From: DASZOC01 sp035550975
GTDB lineage: Bacteria; Actinomycetota; CADDZG01; WHSQ01
NCBI GenBank assembly: GCA_035550975.1
Contig: DASZOC010000076.1
Coordinates: forward strand, 48,383-112,382
Reading direction: 5' to 3'
Length of the DNA: 64,000 nt
Below, one piece after another: positions 1 to 8,338 of this stretch. The notes below the pieces were generated by a model. The model saw nothing but the letters and a program-made list of their open reading frames with translations. It did no database searches and was not told the origin of the DNA. Position 1 is the stretch's first letter, and the number at the start of each line of letters is the position of its first letter. A program made the translations under genes and the position numbers.

Positions 1-280
1 AGTCGACCTTGTTGCCCTTGGCCGCGCCCTGGTACACGACCAGCCGCGGCTTGAGCGGGCGTTTCTCCTCGACCTCGAGCAGCTCGGCGACGAGCCGGTC
101 GCCTTCTACGCGCGCGGCTGCACAGCGGGCAACCCTTCCTCTGCCGTCGCTGACGACGATGACGTCGGGCGGAGACACCCGCATGACCTTCAGCGCGTGA
201 TGCGACTCATCCGGCGGAAGCGTGACTTCGTCCGTACTCCATCCTTCGGGGGCCGCGATGAACCACGGCGTGCTGCTCAC
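1..280 (-). CDS. rsmE: 16S rRNA m3U1498 methyltransferase RsmE, N-terminal part (cut by window edge)
   Basis: Reading leftwards from a GTG at 280 gives an N-terminus with the RsmE PUA-like domain pattern: WFIAAPEG, then SHHALKVMRVSPPD, then VSDGRGRVA, then LVVYQGAAKGNKVD at the window edge. The last block matches the family motif that leads into the SPOUT methyltransferase domain, which lies outside. RsmE methylates N3 of U1498 in 16S rRNA of the 30S subunit. It follows dnaJ by 22 bases on the same strand, and hrcA-dnaJ-rsmE is a common gene order. No strong ribosome-binding site precedes the GTG, but it is the first start codon in this frame after the dnaJ stop. Only about 93 residues are visible. 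Confidence 0.85.
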   Translation of the reverse strand, partial: MSSTPWFIAAPEGWSTDEVTLPPDESHHALKVMRVSPPDVIVVSDGRGRVARCAAARVEGDRLVAELLEVEEKRPLKPRLVVYQGAAKGNKVD

Positions 281-302
281 CCCGGCGCGACGGCCGCGAC
301 GG

Positions 303-1394
303 TCACTGGAAAGCTTCCTTGATGCGGTCGAACATGCTCTTGGTCGATGTCTCTTCGTTTCGCAGCGACGCGAAACGGCGCAGGAGGTCTTCCTGCTCCT
401 CGGTGAGATCCGTCGGCGTGACGACGCGCAGGAGCGCCACGAGCTCGCCGCGGCCCCTTCGCTGGAGCCGGGGCATCCCGCGGCCGCGCAACCTGATGAC
501 CTCACCGGCTTGCGTGCCCGGCTCGATCTCGACGGGCTCCGGACCTTCGAGTGTCGGGATGTCGACGGTCCCGCCGAGGGCCGCCACCGTCATCGGCACG
601 GGCACTTCACATGCCAGGTCCGCCCCCGCTCGTTGGAACACCTCGTGAGGTGCGATGCGGATCGCGACGTAGAGATCACCGGCGCGGCCCCCACGGAATC
701 CGGCTTCGCCTCGCCCAGTGACGCGCAGTTGCGCGCCGTCGTCGACGCCGGGCGGGATCTGCACCTCGAGCGTGTCGGTCACCTGCACGCGGCCGTTGCC
801 CGAGCAGTTCTTGCACCGGTCGACTATCTCTTGCCCGGCGCCGCGACACCGGGCGCACGTGGTGGCCGTGATCATGTTGCCGAGCATCGTCCGGCGTACC
901 TCGCGCACCTCGCCGGTTCCTCCGCACTCGCTGCACGACACGGGGAACGTTCCGGGGGCCGCTCCGGATCCGTTGCAATCGGGGCACTCGACCAGCGTCG
1001 TCACGTCGACCTCGCGCTCGGCCCCCTCGGCAGCCTCTTCGAGGGTCAACTCGACCTCGGCAAGGATGTCGGCACCGCGAGCAGGCCCCCTGCGTGGCGC
1101 CGCGCCACCGAAGTCACCGCCGAAAAACGTGTTGAACAGATCGGAGATCCCGCCGAAATCGCTGAAGTTCGCGGCCCCCGCGCGCTCGTCGCCGAAGGTG
1201 TCGTAGCGCTGTCGCTTGTGCGGGTCCGAAAGGACCTCATAGGCGCGGGAGACCTCCTTGAAACGATCCTCTGCCGCGACGTCGCCGGGCCTCGCATCGG
1301 GATGCAGCTCCCGCGCGAGCTTGCGGTAGGCACGCTTGATCTCCTCCGTGGACGCATCGCGTCCGACACCGAGAGTCGCGTAGTGATCGGCCAT
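303..1394 (-). CDS. dnaJ: Chaperone protein DnaJ (type I Hsp40)
   Basis: 363 residues. The J domain occupies about residues 1-70 with the HPD tripeptide at 31-33, which stimulates the DnaK ATPase. A Gly/Phe-rich linker (FGG, FFGGDFGG) follows at about 77-97. Four zinc-binding CxxCxGxG-type repeats (CPDCNGSG, CSECGGTG, CARCRGAG, CKNCSGNG) run from about residue 137 to 205, then the C-terminal substrate-binding domains. This is the complete type I architecture. The gene follows hrcA by 9 bases and is therefore expected to be under the same CIRCE/HrcA heat-shock control. No dnaK or grpE is in view, so this may be the secondary DnaJ copy that many actinobacteria keep with hrcA. Confidence 0.97.
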   Translation of the reverse strand: MADHYATLGVGRDASTEEIKRAYRKLARELHPDARPGDVAAEDRFKEVSRAYEVLSDPHKRQRYDTFGDERAGAANFSDFGGISDLFNTFFGGDFGGAAPRRGPARGADILAEVELTLEEAAEGAEREVDVTTLVECPDCNGSGAAPGTFPVSCSECGGTGEVREVRRTMLGNMITATTCARCRGAGQEIVDRCKNCSGNGRVQVTDTLEVQIPPGVDDGAQLRVTGRGEAGFRGGRAGDLYVAIRIAPHEVFQRAGADLACEVPVPMTVAALGGTVDIPTLEGPEPVEIEPGTQAGEVIRLRGRGMPRLQRRGRGELVALLRVVTPTDLTEEQEDLLRRFASLRNEETSTKSMFDRIKEAFQ

Positions 1395-1403
1395 AGGTCG
1401 GGG

Positions 1404-2453
1404 TTAGATCCCGAGCTCGTTGAGCATGCGGCCGAGGTTCGCCGATACCTCGTACACCGCCGCGATCGTCTTGCGATAGTCCATCCGCGTCGGACCGACC
1501 ACACCGAGCGATCCGAGAACGCTGCCGCCGCTCCCGTAGGGGGCCGAGATCACGGTGCTCGACTGCATCCCTTCGACGTGGTTCTCCGACCCGATGCGGA
1601 CCGACACGTTCTCTCCCGATAACGCGTCGGCCATCACCTCGAGCAGAAGCCGGCGATTCTCGAGCGCGCCGATCACCTGGCGGACGGTTTCGAGATCGGC
1701 GAACTTCTGCTCGTCGACGATGTTGGCAGCGCCTTCGAGGAACACGCGGTCGGTCTCTCGCTGCGAGAGGTCGGCGTCGACCGCCTTGCCGACCGCCCCG
1801 ACCGCGTCACGCAGCTCGACCGGAAAGCGCTCGAGGTTCGCCGCGATCGTCGCGCCCGCCGAATCGAGCGGTTGGTCCACGACCACCTCGTTCAGCTGCG
1901 CCGACGCTGCCTCGACCTGTGCATCGGAGAGCTCCTCGGGGATCTGCAGAACGTGGTTCTCGACGATCCCCGTATCGGTGACGAGGACACCCATGGCGCG
2001 CGTCGTCGACAGCCGCACCAACTCGACGTGCCGAACCACGCTCCGCTCCAGAACGGGGGCGAAGACGACGGCGGCGTGATCGGTCAGAGAGGACAGAAGC
2101 GCGGCGGTCTGACGGAGCGAGTCTTCGAGCTCCCAGCGCGGCTGGCCGAAGAACGAGCGTATCTGCTGCGCTTGCTGCGCCGGGAGGCGGACGTCACTGC
2201 CCCAGGCGTCGACGAAGTAGCGGTACCCGGTGTCGGTCGGGATGCGCCCGGCCGAGGTGTGGGGTTGATAGATGTAGCCGTGGTCCTCCAAGAAGCCCAT
2301 GTCGTTGCGAACCGTCGCCGGCGAGACCCGGAGCTTGTAGCGGTCGACCAGCGTCTTCGAGCCGACGGGCTCGCCGGTGCTCACGTAGTGCGAGACGATC
2401 GCCCGCAGGACCAGCGCCTTGCGTTCGTCGAGGGTGTGATCCGGTGTGCTCAT
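1404..2453 (-). CDS. hrcA: Heat-inducible transcription repressor HrcA
   Basis: 349 residues, normal length for HrcA. An N-terminal winged helix (residues about 1-80) carries the family signature GEPVGSKTLVDRY and SPATVRNDMGFLEDHGYI followed by PHTSAGRIPTDTGYRYFVD. The C-terminal part ends in the typical inserted-domain and dimer region (VEGMQSSTVISAPYG, GSLGVVGPTRMDYRKTI). HrcA binds CIRCE operators and represses chaperone genes, with DnaK or GroE feeding back on its activity. A perfect CIRCE element lies 20 bases upstream of the ATG, so the gene is autoregulated together with dnaJ. The first residues MSTPDHTLDERK and the position just after CIRCE support the ATG at 2453. Confidence 0.97.
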   Translation of the reverse strand: MSTPDHTLDERKALVLRAIVSHYVSTGEPVGSKTLVDRYKLRVSPATVRNDMGFLEDHGYIYQPHTSAGRIPTDTGYRYFVDAWGSDVRLPAQQAQQIRSFFGQPRWELEDSLRQTAALLSSLTDHAAVVFAPVLERSVVRHVELVRLSTTRAMGVLVTDTGIVENHVLQIPEELSDAQVEAASAQLNEVVVDQPLDSAGATIAANLERFPVELRDAVGAVGKAVDADLSQRETDRVFLEGAANIVDEQKFADLETVRQVIGALENRRLLLEVMADALSGENVSVRIGSENHVEGMQSSTVISAPYGSGGSVLGSLGVVGPTRMDYRKTIAAVYEVSANLGRMLNELGI

Positions 2454-2472
2454 CGCTCCGATCGTACCCGGT

Positions 2473-2499
2473 TTAGCACTCCCCCGACCCGAGTGCTAA
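2473..2499. promoter_or_regulatory. CIRCE operator (HrcA binding site)
   Basis: A perfect inverted repeat TTAGCACTC, 9-base spacer, GAGTGCTAA, which is the exact CIRCE consensus. It lies 20 bases upstream of hrcA on the minus strand, where it would control hrcA-dnaJ. It overlaps the stop codon of the upstream zinc-ribbon gene, so the hrcA promoter must sit inside the 3' end of that gene or transcription must read through from it. Confidence 0.97.
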
Positions 2500-2792
2500 C
2501 CAAGCTGGCCCGCGATGGAGACCTCGTGCTCGCAGCCCCCGCACACCGGGCAGACGGGCAACCGCCCGGTCCTCAGCTCTTCGCCGCACCGGGGACACCC
2601 GCCGTGGAGCTCGGCCAGCGTCGCCGGCGTAGTGATGTCTCCGTCGACCGCGAGCAACGTCCCCGTAGGGGGATCGACGTGGACCACGTGGTCGTTCGAG
2701 CACCGGTACTCGTCGGCTCCTGCATACGAGCCCCACCGGGCGGTGAACGTGAGTCCGCAGTCCCCGCACGTCAGGTTCCCGAGGTAGGCCAT
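2496..2792 (-). CDS. Small zinc-ribbon protein, function unknown
   Basis: 98 residues. An N-terminal CxxC pair (LTCGDCGLTF) is followed by a single Cys (YRCSNDH) and then two further CxxC pairs (GGCPRCGEEL and PVCPVCGG), the spacing of rubredoxin-like or zinc-ribbon folds. No catalytic domain is visible. It is probably a metal-bound nucleic-acid or protein-binding module. The gene is transcribed in the hrcA direction and its stop codon lies inside the CIRCE operator. It is divergent from the ECF sigma factor gene. The start at ATG 2792 gives an immediate ribbon (MAYLGNLTCGDC). The family is not recognised with certainty. Confidence 0.7.
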   Translation of the reverse strand: MAYLGNLTCGDCGLTFTARWGSYAGADEYRCSNDHVVHVDPPTGTLLAVDGDITTPATLAELHGGCPRCGEELRTGRLPVCPVCGGCEHEVSIAGQLG

Positions 2793-2904
2793 CCGCCAAG
2801 GATGGCACCGACGGGCGGTTCATGAAGCCATAGAACTTCCGGTCTTCTTCCGGCGTCTCAAGGGCATGAGGTGGCACGATGGATCCCCTAGCTGACGATC
2901 GCCC

Positions 2905-3459
2905 GTGGAGGGCGTCCTGGAAGAGCCAGATCCCCAGCTGCTCGGTCTCGCCCGTGCCGGCGAGCGCGGCGCGTTCGAGTCGCTCGTCCGTGCCTACCAG
3001 GCAGACGTATGGCGGTTGTCTCTCCACCTCACGAACGATCGGGGGCTCGCGGACGACGTCACGCAAGACACCTTCGTCCGCGTCTACCGGTTCCTTCCTC
3101 GCTTCCGCGGCGACTCGAAGTTCTCGACGTGGTTGTTCGCGATCGCCAGGAACTGCGCGCTCGACGAGCTTCGACGCATCAAGCGCCGCCACGTCCTGGC
3201 GGACCGGGCGAAGGTGGAACACGACCTGCAACCGATCGCGCAGCCGACGAGCGGCGTCGAGGTCCGCGAGGCCCTTGCCGCTCTACCTCTGGATCTACGG
3301 GAGGCGGTCGTGCTGATCGACATGCTCGGCGAGTCCTACCGCGACGCGGCGCGCGTCCTGCGTCTCCCGGAGGGAACCGTCAAGAGCCGCGTCCACCGCG
3401 CCCGCCGCACGCTGGCCGACGCACTCGGCGAAGCCGAGAGAGGCACCGATGAAGCCTGA
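2905..3459 (+). CDS. ECF-type RNA polymerase sigma factor (sigma-70 family, group 4)
   Basis: 184 residues. Region 2 is at about 15-90 with the core-binding and -10 recognition helices (GAFESLVRAYQADVWRL, DVTQDTFVRVYRFLPRF, FSTWLFAIARNCALDELRR). Region 4 is at about 115-170 with LPLDLREAVVLIDMLGESY and the helix-turn-helix end LPEGTVKSRVHRARRTL. There is no region 3, which defines ECF factors. The GTG start at 2905 gives a normal N-terminus; no clear Shine-Dalgarno precedes it. The anti-sigma gene starts inside its 3' end (11-base overlap), so the two are translationally coupled and the sigma factor is probably held at the membrane until a signal releases it. Confidence 0.95.
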   Translation: MEGVLEEPDPQLLGLARAGERGAFESLVRAYQADVWRLSLHLTNDRGLADDVTQDTFVRVYRFLPRFRGDSKFSTWLFAIARNCALDELRRIKRRHVLADRAKVEHDLQPIAQPTSGVEVREALAALPLDLREAVVLIDMLGESYRDAARVLRLPEGTVKSRVHRARRTLADALGEAERGTDEA

Positions 3460-5323
3460 GCTGCGCTGTGACGAGATCCGCGCCGACATCTCGGCGTTCG
3501 TCGACGGCGAGCTGCGCACCGACCGTCACGACGAGGTCGAGGATCATGTCGCGTCGTGCCGGTCGTGCGCGGCCGAAGAGAGCAGCATCCGGAGCGTCCG
3601 CAAGCTGTTGCGCGTGCAGGCGATCGAAGACGTCCCGGACCTCACCCATGCCATCATGGCTCGGATCCCGGCACCCAAGCCGCGCGCCGGTTGGACCGAG
3701 CGGTTCCGCGTCGGCGCGATCGCGGCTGCCGCCTCCGCTCTGGTCGTGTTCGGCTCGACGTTGCCATTCGATCGCGATGGCGGCGACGTCGCTGCAGCAG
3801 GTGAGATATCGCGTCTCGTGCGCGATGCAGCCCGCTCCCTCGAGGCCTATCGCGCGCGGTTCTCCATCGTCGAACGCGGATGGCACCCAGAGGTCCCGGT
3901 TCGGCGGATGACGGCGCGCCTGGACTTCGCGGCTCCCGAGAACCTGCGTCTGCAGCTGACCGATCGCACGGATTACCCCGACGCAGAGTGGCCCCGCAAC
4001 GACGTGACGCTGATAGCCGCGAGCGACACATGGTGGATCCGCGAGCCGTCGTCCTGTCCCGAGGCCGCTCTCCCGCACTGTGCCTCGCCGACGACGTGGG
4101 CAGGTGTCGTCGAGACCCGGCGAGTGACGAACCGCGAGCCCTTCGACGGCGCGAGCCCGCTGCCGACCGACATCATCGTGCCGCTGGAGACTCTTGCCGC
4201 AGCCGAAGGCTTCGAGGTGCGCGAGCGCGCCACCGTGGCAGGCCGCGCTGCTTATCGGTTGACCCTCGAGTATCGCCAGGCGGTGCCGCTGGTCGGCGCG
4301 ATCCAGCAAGGCGGTGCGTGGCGCGAGCTCCACCCGTTGGACCGCGTCGATCTGTGGATCGACACCGAGACGTGGTTCCCGTTGCGTTTCCGCGTCGTCG
4401 CCGGCGACTCGCCCGACCGCGACTGGTGGTCCACCCGCCACGGGGTCGACGACGAACCCGGCGACGTGTTGCTGGAGGTCCGAGCGCGCGGCTTCTCGGA
4501 GCCGGATGGCTTCCCCCCCGGCACGTTCCGGGCGCCGTCCTCGGGCATCACCCGCGACGGAGGTTTCCGTCCCGCGGTGGTCTCAGGCGACCTAGCGACG
4601 CTCGATCCTCCGGGTCTCCAGCTCTATCGCTCCGGCACGGCCGCCGACGGCAGCCGCCTCGTGGCCTATGCGTCGGGGATGAGCTATCTCAAGGTCGTCC
4701 GGTCACGAGGAGCGTTGTCGCCGGAGGCGGCGCACACCGGCGAGGAGATCAGCCTCGGTTCGCGCGGCGTCGGGTACTACCTCCCCGCAACGGAGACCGC
4801 GGGGAGGAGGCTCGAGATCAGGACGACTCGTGGGGTCCTGCAGCTGCACACGAACCTGTCGCGAGCGACGCTTATCGATGTCGCGTCGCAGCTGCACCTG
4901 CGCGGACGGGCAGCGCCGGTCGTCGTCGAACGTGCCGGCGGTGTGTCCACGACGAGGATCGACCCCGCGATGGCGTTCGAGCAGAGGTTCGCGGCTCGTC
5001 CGACCTACCTGCCGGACGGCTATTCGGTCGTGAACGCGACGGTATCGCGCGCTGCAGACGGCGTAACGTCGGTAACGGCGTACCTGCGCCGATCCGAAGG
5101 TGAGTTCGACGGCGCGGGTATCCGGCTCGTACAGGCAGCTCCCGTGCGGTTCCTTCCGCCTTCGTCCGAGGAGTTCGTCGAGGTCGCGCTCGGACACGTC
5201 CGCGGTCGTTGGTCGACGGAGCGCAGCGAGCTCGAGTGGATAGACGGCCGCTTCTACCGCGCGGTCGCGGTGCCATCTGCCGATCTCTACACCGCGATCC
5301 GGATCGCGCGGGGCCTCCGATGA
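3449..5323 (+). CDS. Membrane-bound zinc-finger anti-sigma factor with a very large extracytoplasmic domain
   Basis: 624 residues. The first 40 residues form a ZAS anti-sigma domain with H33-x3-C37-x2-C40 (HVASCRSC). One transmembrane helix follows at about 87-105 (VGAIAAAASALVVFGSTLPF). The remaining about 510 residues are predicted outside; parts such as VWLDxFxP-like segments (RVDLWIDTETWFPLRFRVV) resemble LolB/RseB-like lipoprotein-carrier folds, which bind lipids or other ligands, but this is inference. The gene overlaps the sigma gene by 11 bases and the downstream peptidase gene by 4. Most ZAS anti-sigmas are 80-300 residues, so the sensor half is unusually large. It probably combines the RseA-like and RseB-like roles in one chain. 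Confidence 0.85.
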   Translation: MKPELRCDEIRADISAFVDGELRTDRHDEVEDHVASCRSCAAEESSIRSVRKLLRVQAIEDVPDLTHAIMARIPAPKPRAGWTERFRVGAIAAAASALVVFGSTLPFDRDGGDVAAAGEISRLVRDAARSLEAYRARFSIVERGWHPEVPVRRMTARLDFAAPENLRLQLTDRTDYPDAEWPRNDVTLIAASDTWWIREPSSCPEAALPHCASPTTWAGVVETRRVTNREPFDGASPLPTDIIVPLETLAAAEGFEVRERATVAGRAAYRLTLEYRQAVPLVGAIQQGGAWRELHPLDRVDLWIDTETWFPLRFRVVAGDSPDRDWWSTRHGVDDEPGDVLLEVRARGFSEPDGFPPGTFRAPSSGITRDGGFRPAVVSGDLATLDPPGLQLYRSGTAADGSRLVAYASGMSYLKVVRSRGALSPEAAHTGEEISLGSRGVGYYLPATETAGRRLEIRTTRGVLQLHTNLSRATLIDVASQLHLRGRAAPVVVERAGGVSTTRIDPAMAFEQRFAARPTYLPDGYSVVNATVSRAADGVTSVTAYLRRSEGEFDGAGIRLVQAAPVRFLPPSSEEFVEVALGHVRGRWSTERSELEWIDGRFYRAVAVPSADLYTAIRIARGLR

Positions 5324-6549
5324 CCGTCCGGCGCATGAGCGGGAACATCGCGGCGGCTCTCGTCGGAGCGATCGTCGGCGCGACACTCGTTCTGTCGATC
5401 GAAGGAGCCACGCGTGACATCGTCAGGGACCGAGTCGATGCACCCCGCCGGGACCCGGCCGCGATCGACATCGGCGTGCCCCGGGACGGCGTCGACCCGC
5501 AGAGGACGGTCCTTCTGGCGTGGGCGCCCGGCGGCCTCCCCTCGGGCGCGGAGCGAGCGGTCGAACGATTGACCGGCGTCTTGGACGCAACCACCGTGCG
5601 GGCGGGGCTCGACTGGATACAGAGTTCGCGGCTCGCCGGTTCCGTGCACGACGATCCCGACACAGGCTTCGCGATCCCCTTCGAGGTCGCGTTCGTCGAC
5701 CCGCACGAATACGCGCGTTACGTGCCACCTTCGGAGCGGCCCGCCGTTCTCGCGCTGAGGCCGGGCGAAGCGCTTCTCGCCGAGACCTCGGCGCGACTGC
5801 GGGCGCAGAACACGGCGGTCGCCCGGATGACGGGGTTGCGCATCCAGCTGCGGAACGCGGATGCGCAGGTGACCGACGTCGTGAGTGACGTCGCAACCCA
5901 AGGCTACGAAGCTCTGCTGGCCGGCAACCCGCCAAGCTGGTGGAAGCGGATGGACCGCTTCCTGCTGATGAGGGTTCGTGCGCGTGCCGCGCAGCGCACG
6001 GTCACTCGGGCGCTCGGCCGGATGCTCTCCCCCGGTCAGTCGTTGCGCATCCGGGCCCAGGGCGAGACGCCATTCTTGCGCTACGGCGACGCCGTTCTGC
6101 CCCAGCTGCACATGAAGGCAACCTTCGGCGAGTTCGCCGCGCGCTCCGACGGCGACGGGACGATCACCGTGTCACCCGAGTGGCGGGAACAGAACATCAC
6201 TTCGCGGTCGGTTCCGCTGTTGGGCAAGGTCACGTGCCACCGCGCGCTCTTTCCGCAGCTGGAGGCAGCCCTCGAGCAGGTCGAACGAAGCGGCCTGGCG
6301 TTCACGATCGACGCCGGCGACTTCGGAGGTTGTTACAGCCCCCGGTTCATCGATTCCGATCCCGACGGACGGATCTCGCACCACTCGTGGGGCGTCGCGA
6401 TCGACCTCAACGTGGCAGAGAACCGTCCCGGAACGCAACCCGACATCGACCACCGCGTGGTCAGGATCATGGAGCGCCACGGCTTCACCTGGGGAGGCCG
6501 GTGGCTCGTACCGGACGGCATGCACTTCGAGTGGGTCCGCTTCCCCTAA
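5320..6549 (+). CDS. Secreted or membrane-anchored M15 family peptidase (D-Ala-D-Ala carboxypeptidase-like)
   Basis: 409 residues from the ATG at 5320, which overlaps the anti-sigma stop as ATGA. An N-terminal hydrophobic segment (IAAALVGAIVGATLVLSI, about 7-24) acts as signal or anchor. The C-terminus carries the M15 zinc site: S353-x-H355-x-x-G358-x-A360-x-D362 (SHHSWGVAID) and the second histidine H402 in DGMHFEWVRFP. These enzymes hydrolyse peptidoglycan stem or cross-bridge peptides. The middle region (about 60-330) is not recognised. Coupling to an ECF sigma/anti-sigma pair suggests a cell-wall stress unit in which the peptidase is a target or a modulator of the sensor. The 3' end overlaps the convergent MATE gene by 4 bases. 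Confidence 0.82.
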   Translation: MTVRRMSGNIAAALVGAIVGATLVLSIEGATRDIVRDRVDAPRRDPAAIDIGVPRDGVDPQRTVLLAWAPGGLPSGAERAVERLTGVLDATTVRAGLDWIQSSRLAGSVHDDPDTGFAIPFEVAFVDPHEYARYVPPSERPAVLALRPGEALLAETSARLRAQNTAVARMTGLRIQLRNADAQVTDVVSDVATQGYEALLAGNPPSWWKRMDRFLLMRVRARAAQRTVTRALGRMLSPGQSLRIRAQGETPFLRYGDAVLPQLHMKATFGEFAARSDGDGTITVSPEWREQNITSRSVPLLGKVTCHRALFPQLEAALEQVERSGLAFTIDAGDFGGCYSPRFIDSDPDGRISHHSWGVAIDLNVAENRPGTQPDIDHRVVRIMERHGFTWGGRWLVPDGMHFEWVRFP

Positions 6550-7859
6550 CCGACCGCTCCCACCACCTGCCAGTGGGGGGTGGAGAAACGATAGAGAAGC
6601 GTGACGGCGCGGACGCACATGAAGCTGCCCAACGACAGCCACAGCGCGCCGAGACCGAGGTCCAGGGCGAGTGTCAAGCCGGCACCCACGGAGAACACCG
6701 CCGCGGCTCCCGCCATCCCCCACGCGAGGAAACGCTGGTCCCCCGCGCCGATCAGGACGCCGTCCAGCGCGAACGCGATCCCGTTGATCGGCTGGAACGC
6801 CACGATGAAGAACGTCAGGTACAAAGTGAGCCGAATGACTTCCGGGTCGCCGCTGAACAACGGTGCCAGTAGCCCACGGGTCGCGAGGATCGCCAGCGAC
6901 AGGACCAGCCCGAGGGCGGCCCCGAGCTCGATCATGCGTCTGGCCGCGCCGCGTGCCTCTTCGGCGGCGCCCGCGCCCAGCAAGCGCCCGATGATGGCTT
7001 GCGCCGCGATCGCTATCGCGTCGAGAACGAACGCGAGGAAGTTCCACAGCTCGAGCGCGATCTGGTTCGCGGCGAGATCTGCCGTGCCGATGCGAGCCGC
7101 AACGGCAGTAGCAGCAAGCAACACCGCGCGCAACGACACGGTTCGCAGGAAGAGGTGCGATCCGACCCGGAGCAACGCGCGCAACGCCGGAGGATCGGGA
7201 GCCAGTCTTGCGTCCGAACGACGGACGGACCGCATGATCATCCCGACGTAGATCGCCGCGCCCACGACCTGGGCCACCACGGTGGCAAGAGCCGACGCTC
7301 CGATGCCATAGCCGAGCCCGTAGATCAACGGGACTTCGATGACGAGGTTGAGGACGTTCGTGCCGACCGTCACGAACAGAGGCGTCCTCGTGTCCTGGAG
7401 GCCGCGCAGGTAACCGACACCTGCCAGCGAGACCATCAACGGAGGAAGTCCGACGAGGCTGATACGCAGATAGGTCACCGCGTGTCGTCGAACCTCGCCG
7501 GTGGCGCCGAGCGCGTCGACCAGGGGCTCGGCCGCCAGAGCTATCGCCGTCGCCAGTGCGGCGCCCAGTGTCGCCGCGAGCCACAGCGCTTGAACTCCCT
7601 GATGAGCGGCTCGTTGTTCGTGCCCTGCGCCGACGAGCCGCGCGACGCTTCCCGTCGTGCCGTAGGCGAGGAAGATGAACAGCGAGTAGCCGGTGACGAG
7701 GATCGTCGCGGCAATCGCGAGGCCGGCGAGTTCGGGAGTCCCGAGATGGCCGACGACGGCCGTATCCACGAGCAGATAGAGGGGTTCCGCGACCAGGGCG
7801 ACGAACGCCGGGATCGCGAGGCGGAAGATCTCGCGGTCGTGCGGGCTGCGGAGCTTCAG
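6546..7859 (-). CDS. MATE family multidrug/sodium efflux transporter (DinF/NorM type)
   Basis: About 437 residues with the MATE fold: 12 hydrophobic segments and family patterns LAIPAFVALVAEPLYLLVDTAVVGHLGTPELAGLA near the N-terminus, MVSLAGVGYLRGLQDTRTPL, and GIAFALDGVLIGAGDQRFLAW in the second half. It exports organic cations or other toxic compounds against Na+ or H+. No ATG, GTG or TTG lies between the expected N-terminus and the end of the upstream gene; the only near-cognate start is a CTG at 7859 that forms a CTGA overlap with the stop of the LOG-family gene. An ATG at 7958 gives a Gly/Arg-rich extension of 33 residues, an out-of-frame shadow of the upstream gene, and is less likely. 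Confidence 0.9.
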   Translation of the reverse strand: MKLRSPHDREIFRLAIPAFVALVAEPLYLLVDTAVVGHLGTPELAGLAIAATILVTGYSLFIFLAYGTTGSVARLVGAGHEQRAAHQGVQALWLAATLGAALATAIALAAEPLVDALGATGEVRRHAVTYLRISLVGLPPLMVSLAGVGYLRGLQDTRTPLFVTVGTNVLNLVIEVPLIYGLGYGIGASALATVVAQVVGAAIYVGMIMRSVRRSDARLAPDPPALRALLRVGSHLFLRTVSLRAVLLAATAVAARIGTADLAANQIALELWNFLAFVLDAIAIAAQAIIGRLLGAGAAEEARGAARRMIELGAALGLVLSLAILATRGLLAPLFSGDPEVIRLTLYLTFFIVAFQPINGIAFALDGVLIGAGDQRFLAWGMAGAAAVFSVGAGLTLALDLGLGALWLSLGSFMCVRAVTLLYRFSTPHWQVVGAVG

Positions 7860-8338
7860 CGGCGCGCCAGCCTCATCGCTTCGGTGACCGCCGCCCGCGG
7901 ATCGTCCACCCGCACGATCCCGTCCGAAACGCCCTGCCCGCGCCGCGCGAGCTCCCACGTGTCGATGCCGACGACCGGGGTTCCGACACGAAGCGCGAAC
8001 GCGATCTCGCTCAAGGTCCCGTACTCACCGGCGAGCGCGATGACGACATCGGCGGAGTGGACCACGACCATGTTGCGCATCTCTCCCAAACCCGTCGCGA
8101 CCGCGACGTCGATGTGGTCGTTCGCGTCCTCGCGCGACTCTCCGGGAAGAATCCCCAGGGTCGTTCCACCTGCCGATCGCGCGCCACGGCACGCCGCTTC
8201 CATCACTCCCCCGCGGCCCCCGCAGACGAGCACTGCTCCTGCTTCCGCGATCGCGCGCCCCACCTCTTCAGCGCGACGCACCGTCGCGTCGTCGACGTGG
8301 TGCCCGCCGACGACCGCGATGTAGGTACGTGGGCTCAT
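7856..8338 (-). CDS. LOG-family (lysine-decarboxylase-like fold, TIGR00725 type) protein
   Basis: 160 residues. A Rossmann-like start YIAVVGGHHVDDATV is followed by GAVLVCGGRGGVMEAACRGA and a variant of the nucleotide/ribose-binding signature, ALAGEYGTLSEIAFAL, in place of PGGxGTxxE. Members related to cytokinin-activating LOG proteins hydrolyse nucleoside 5'-monophosphates at the N-glycosidic bond; the bacterial TIGR00725 branch is mostly uncharacterised. The start ATG at 8338 overlaps the hemW stop (4 bases), and the stop overlaps the likely CTG start of the MATE gene, so hemW, this gene and the exporter form one coupled unit. Confidence 0.85.
   Translation of the reverse strand: MSPRTYIAVVGGHHVDDATVRRAEEVGRAIAEAGAVLVCGGRGGVMEAACRGARSAGGTTLGILPGESREDANDHIDVAVATGLGEMRNMVVVHSADVVIALAGEYGTLSEIAFALRVGTPVVGIDTWELARRGQGVSDGIVRVDDPRAAVTEAMRLARR

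Noticed and set aside
222..1622. Long open frame on the plus strand opposite dnaJ and hrcA
   Set aside because: It is the antisense shadow of two clear genes; its translation is Arg/His/Ala-rich and has no domain.
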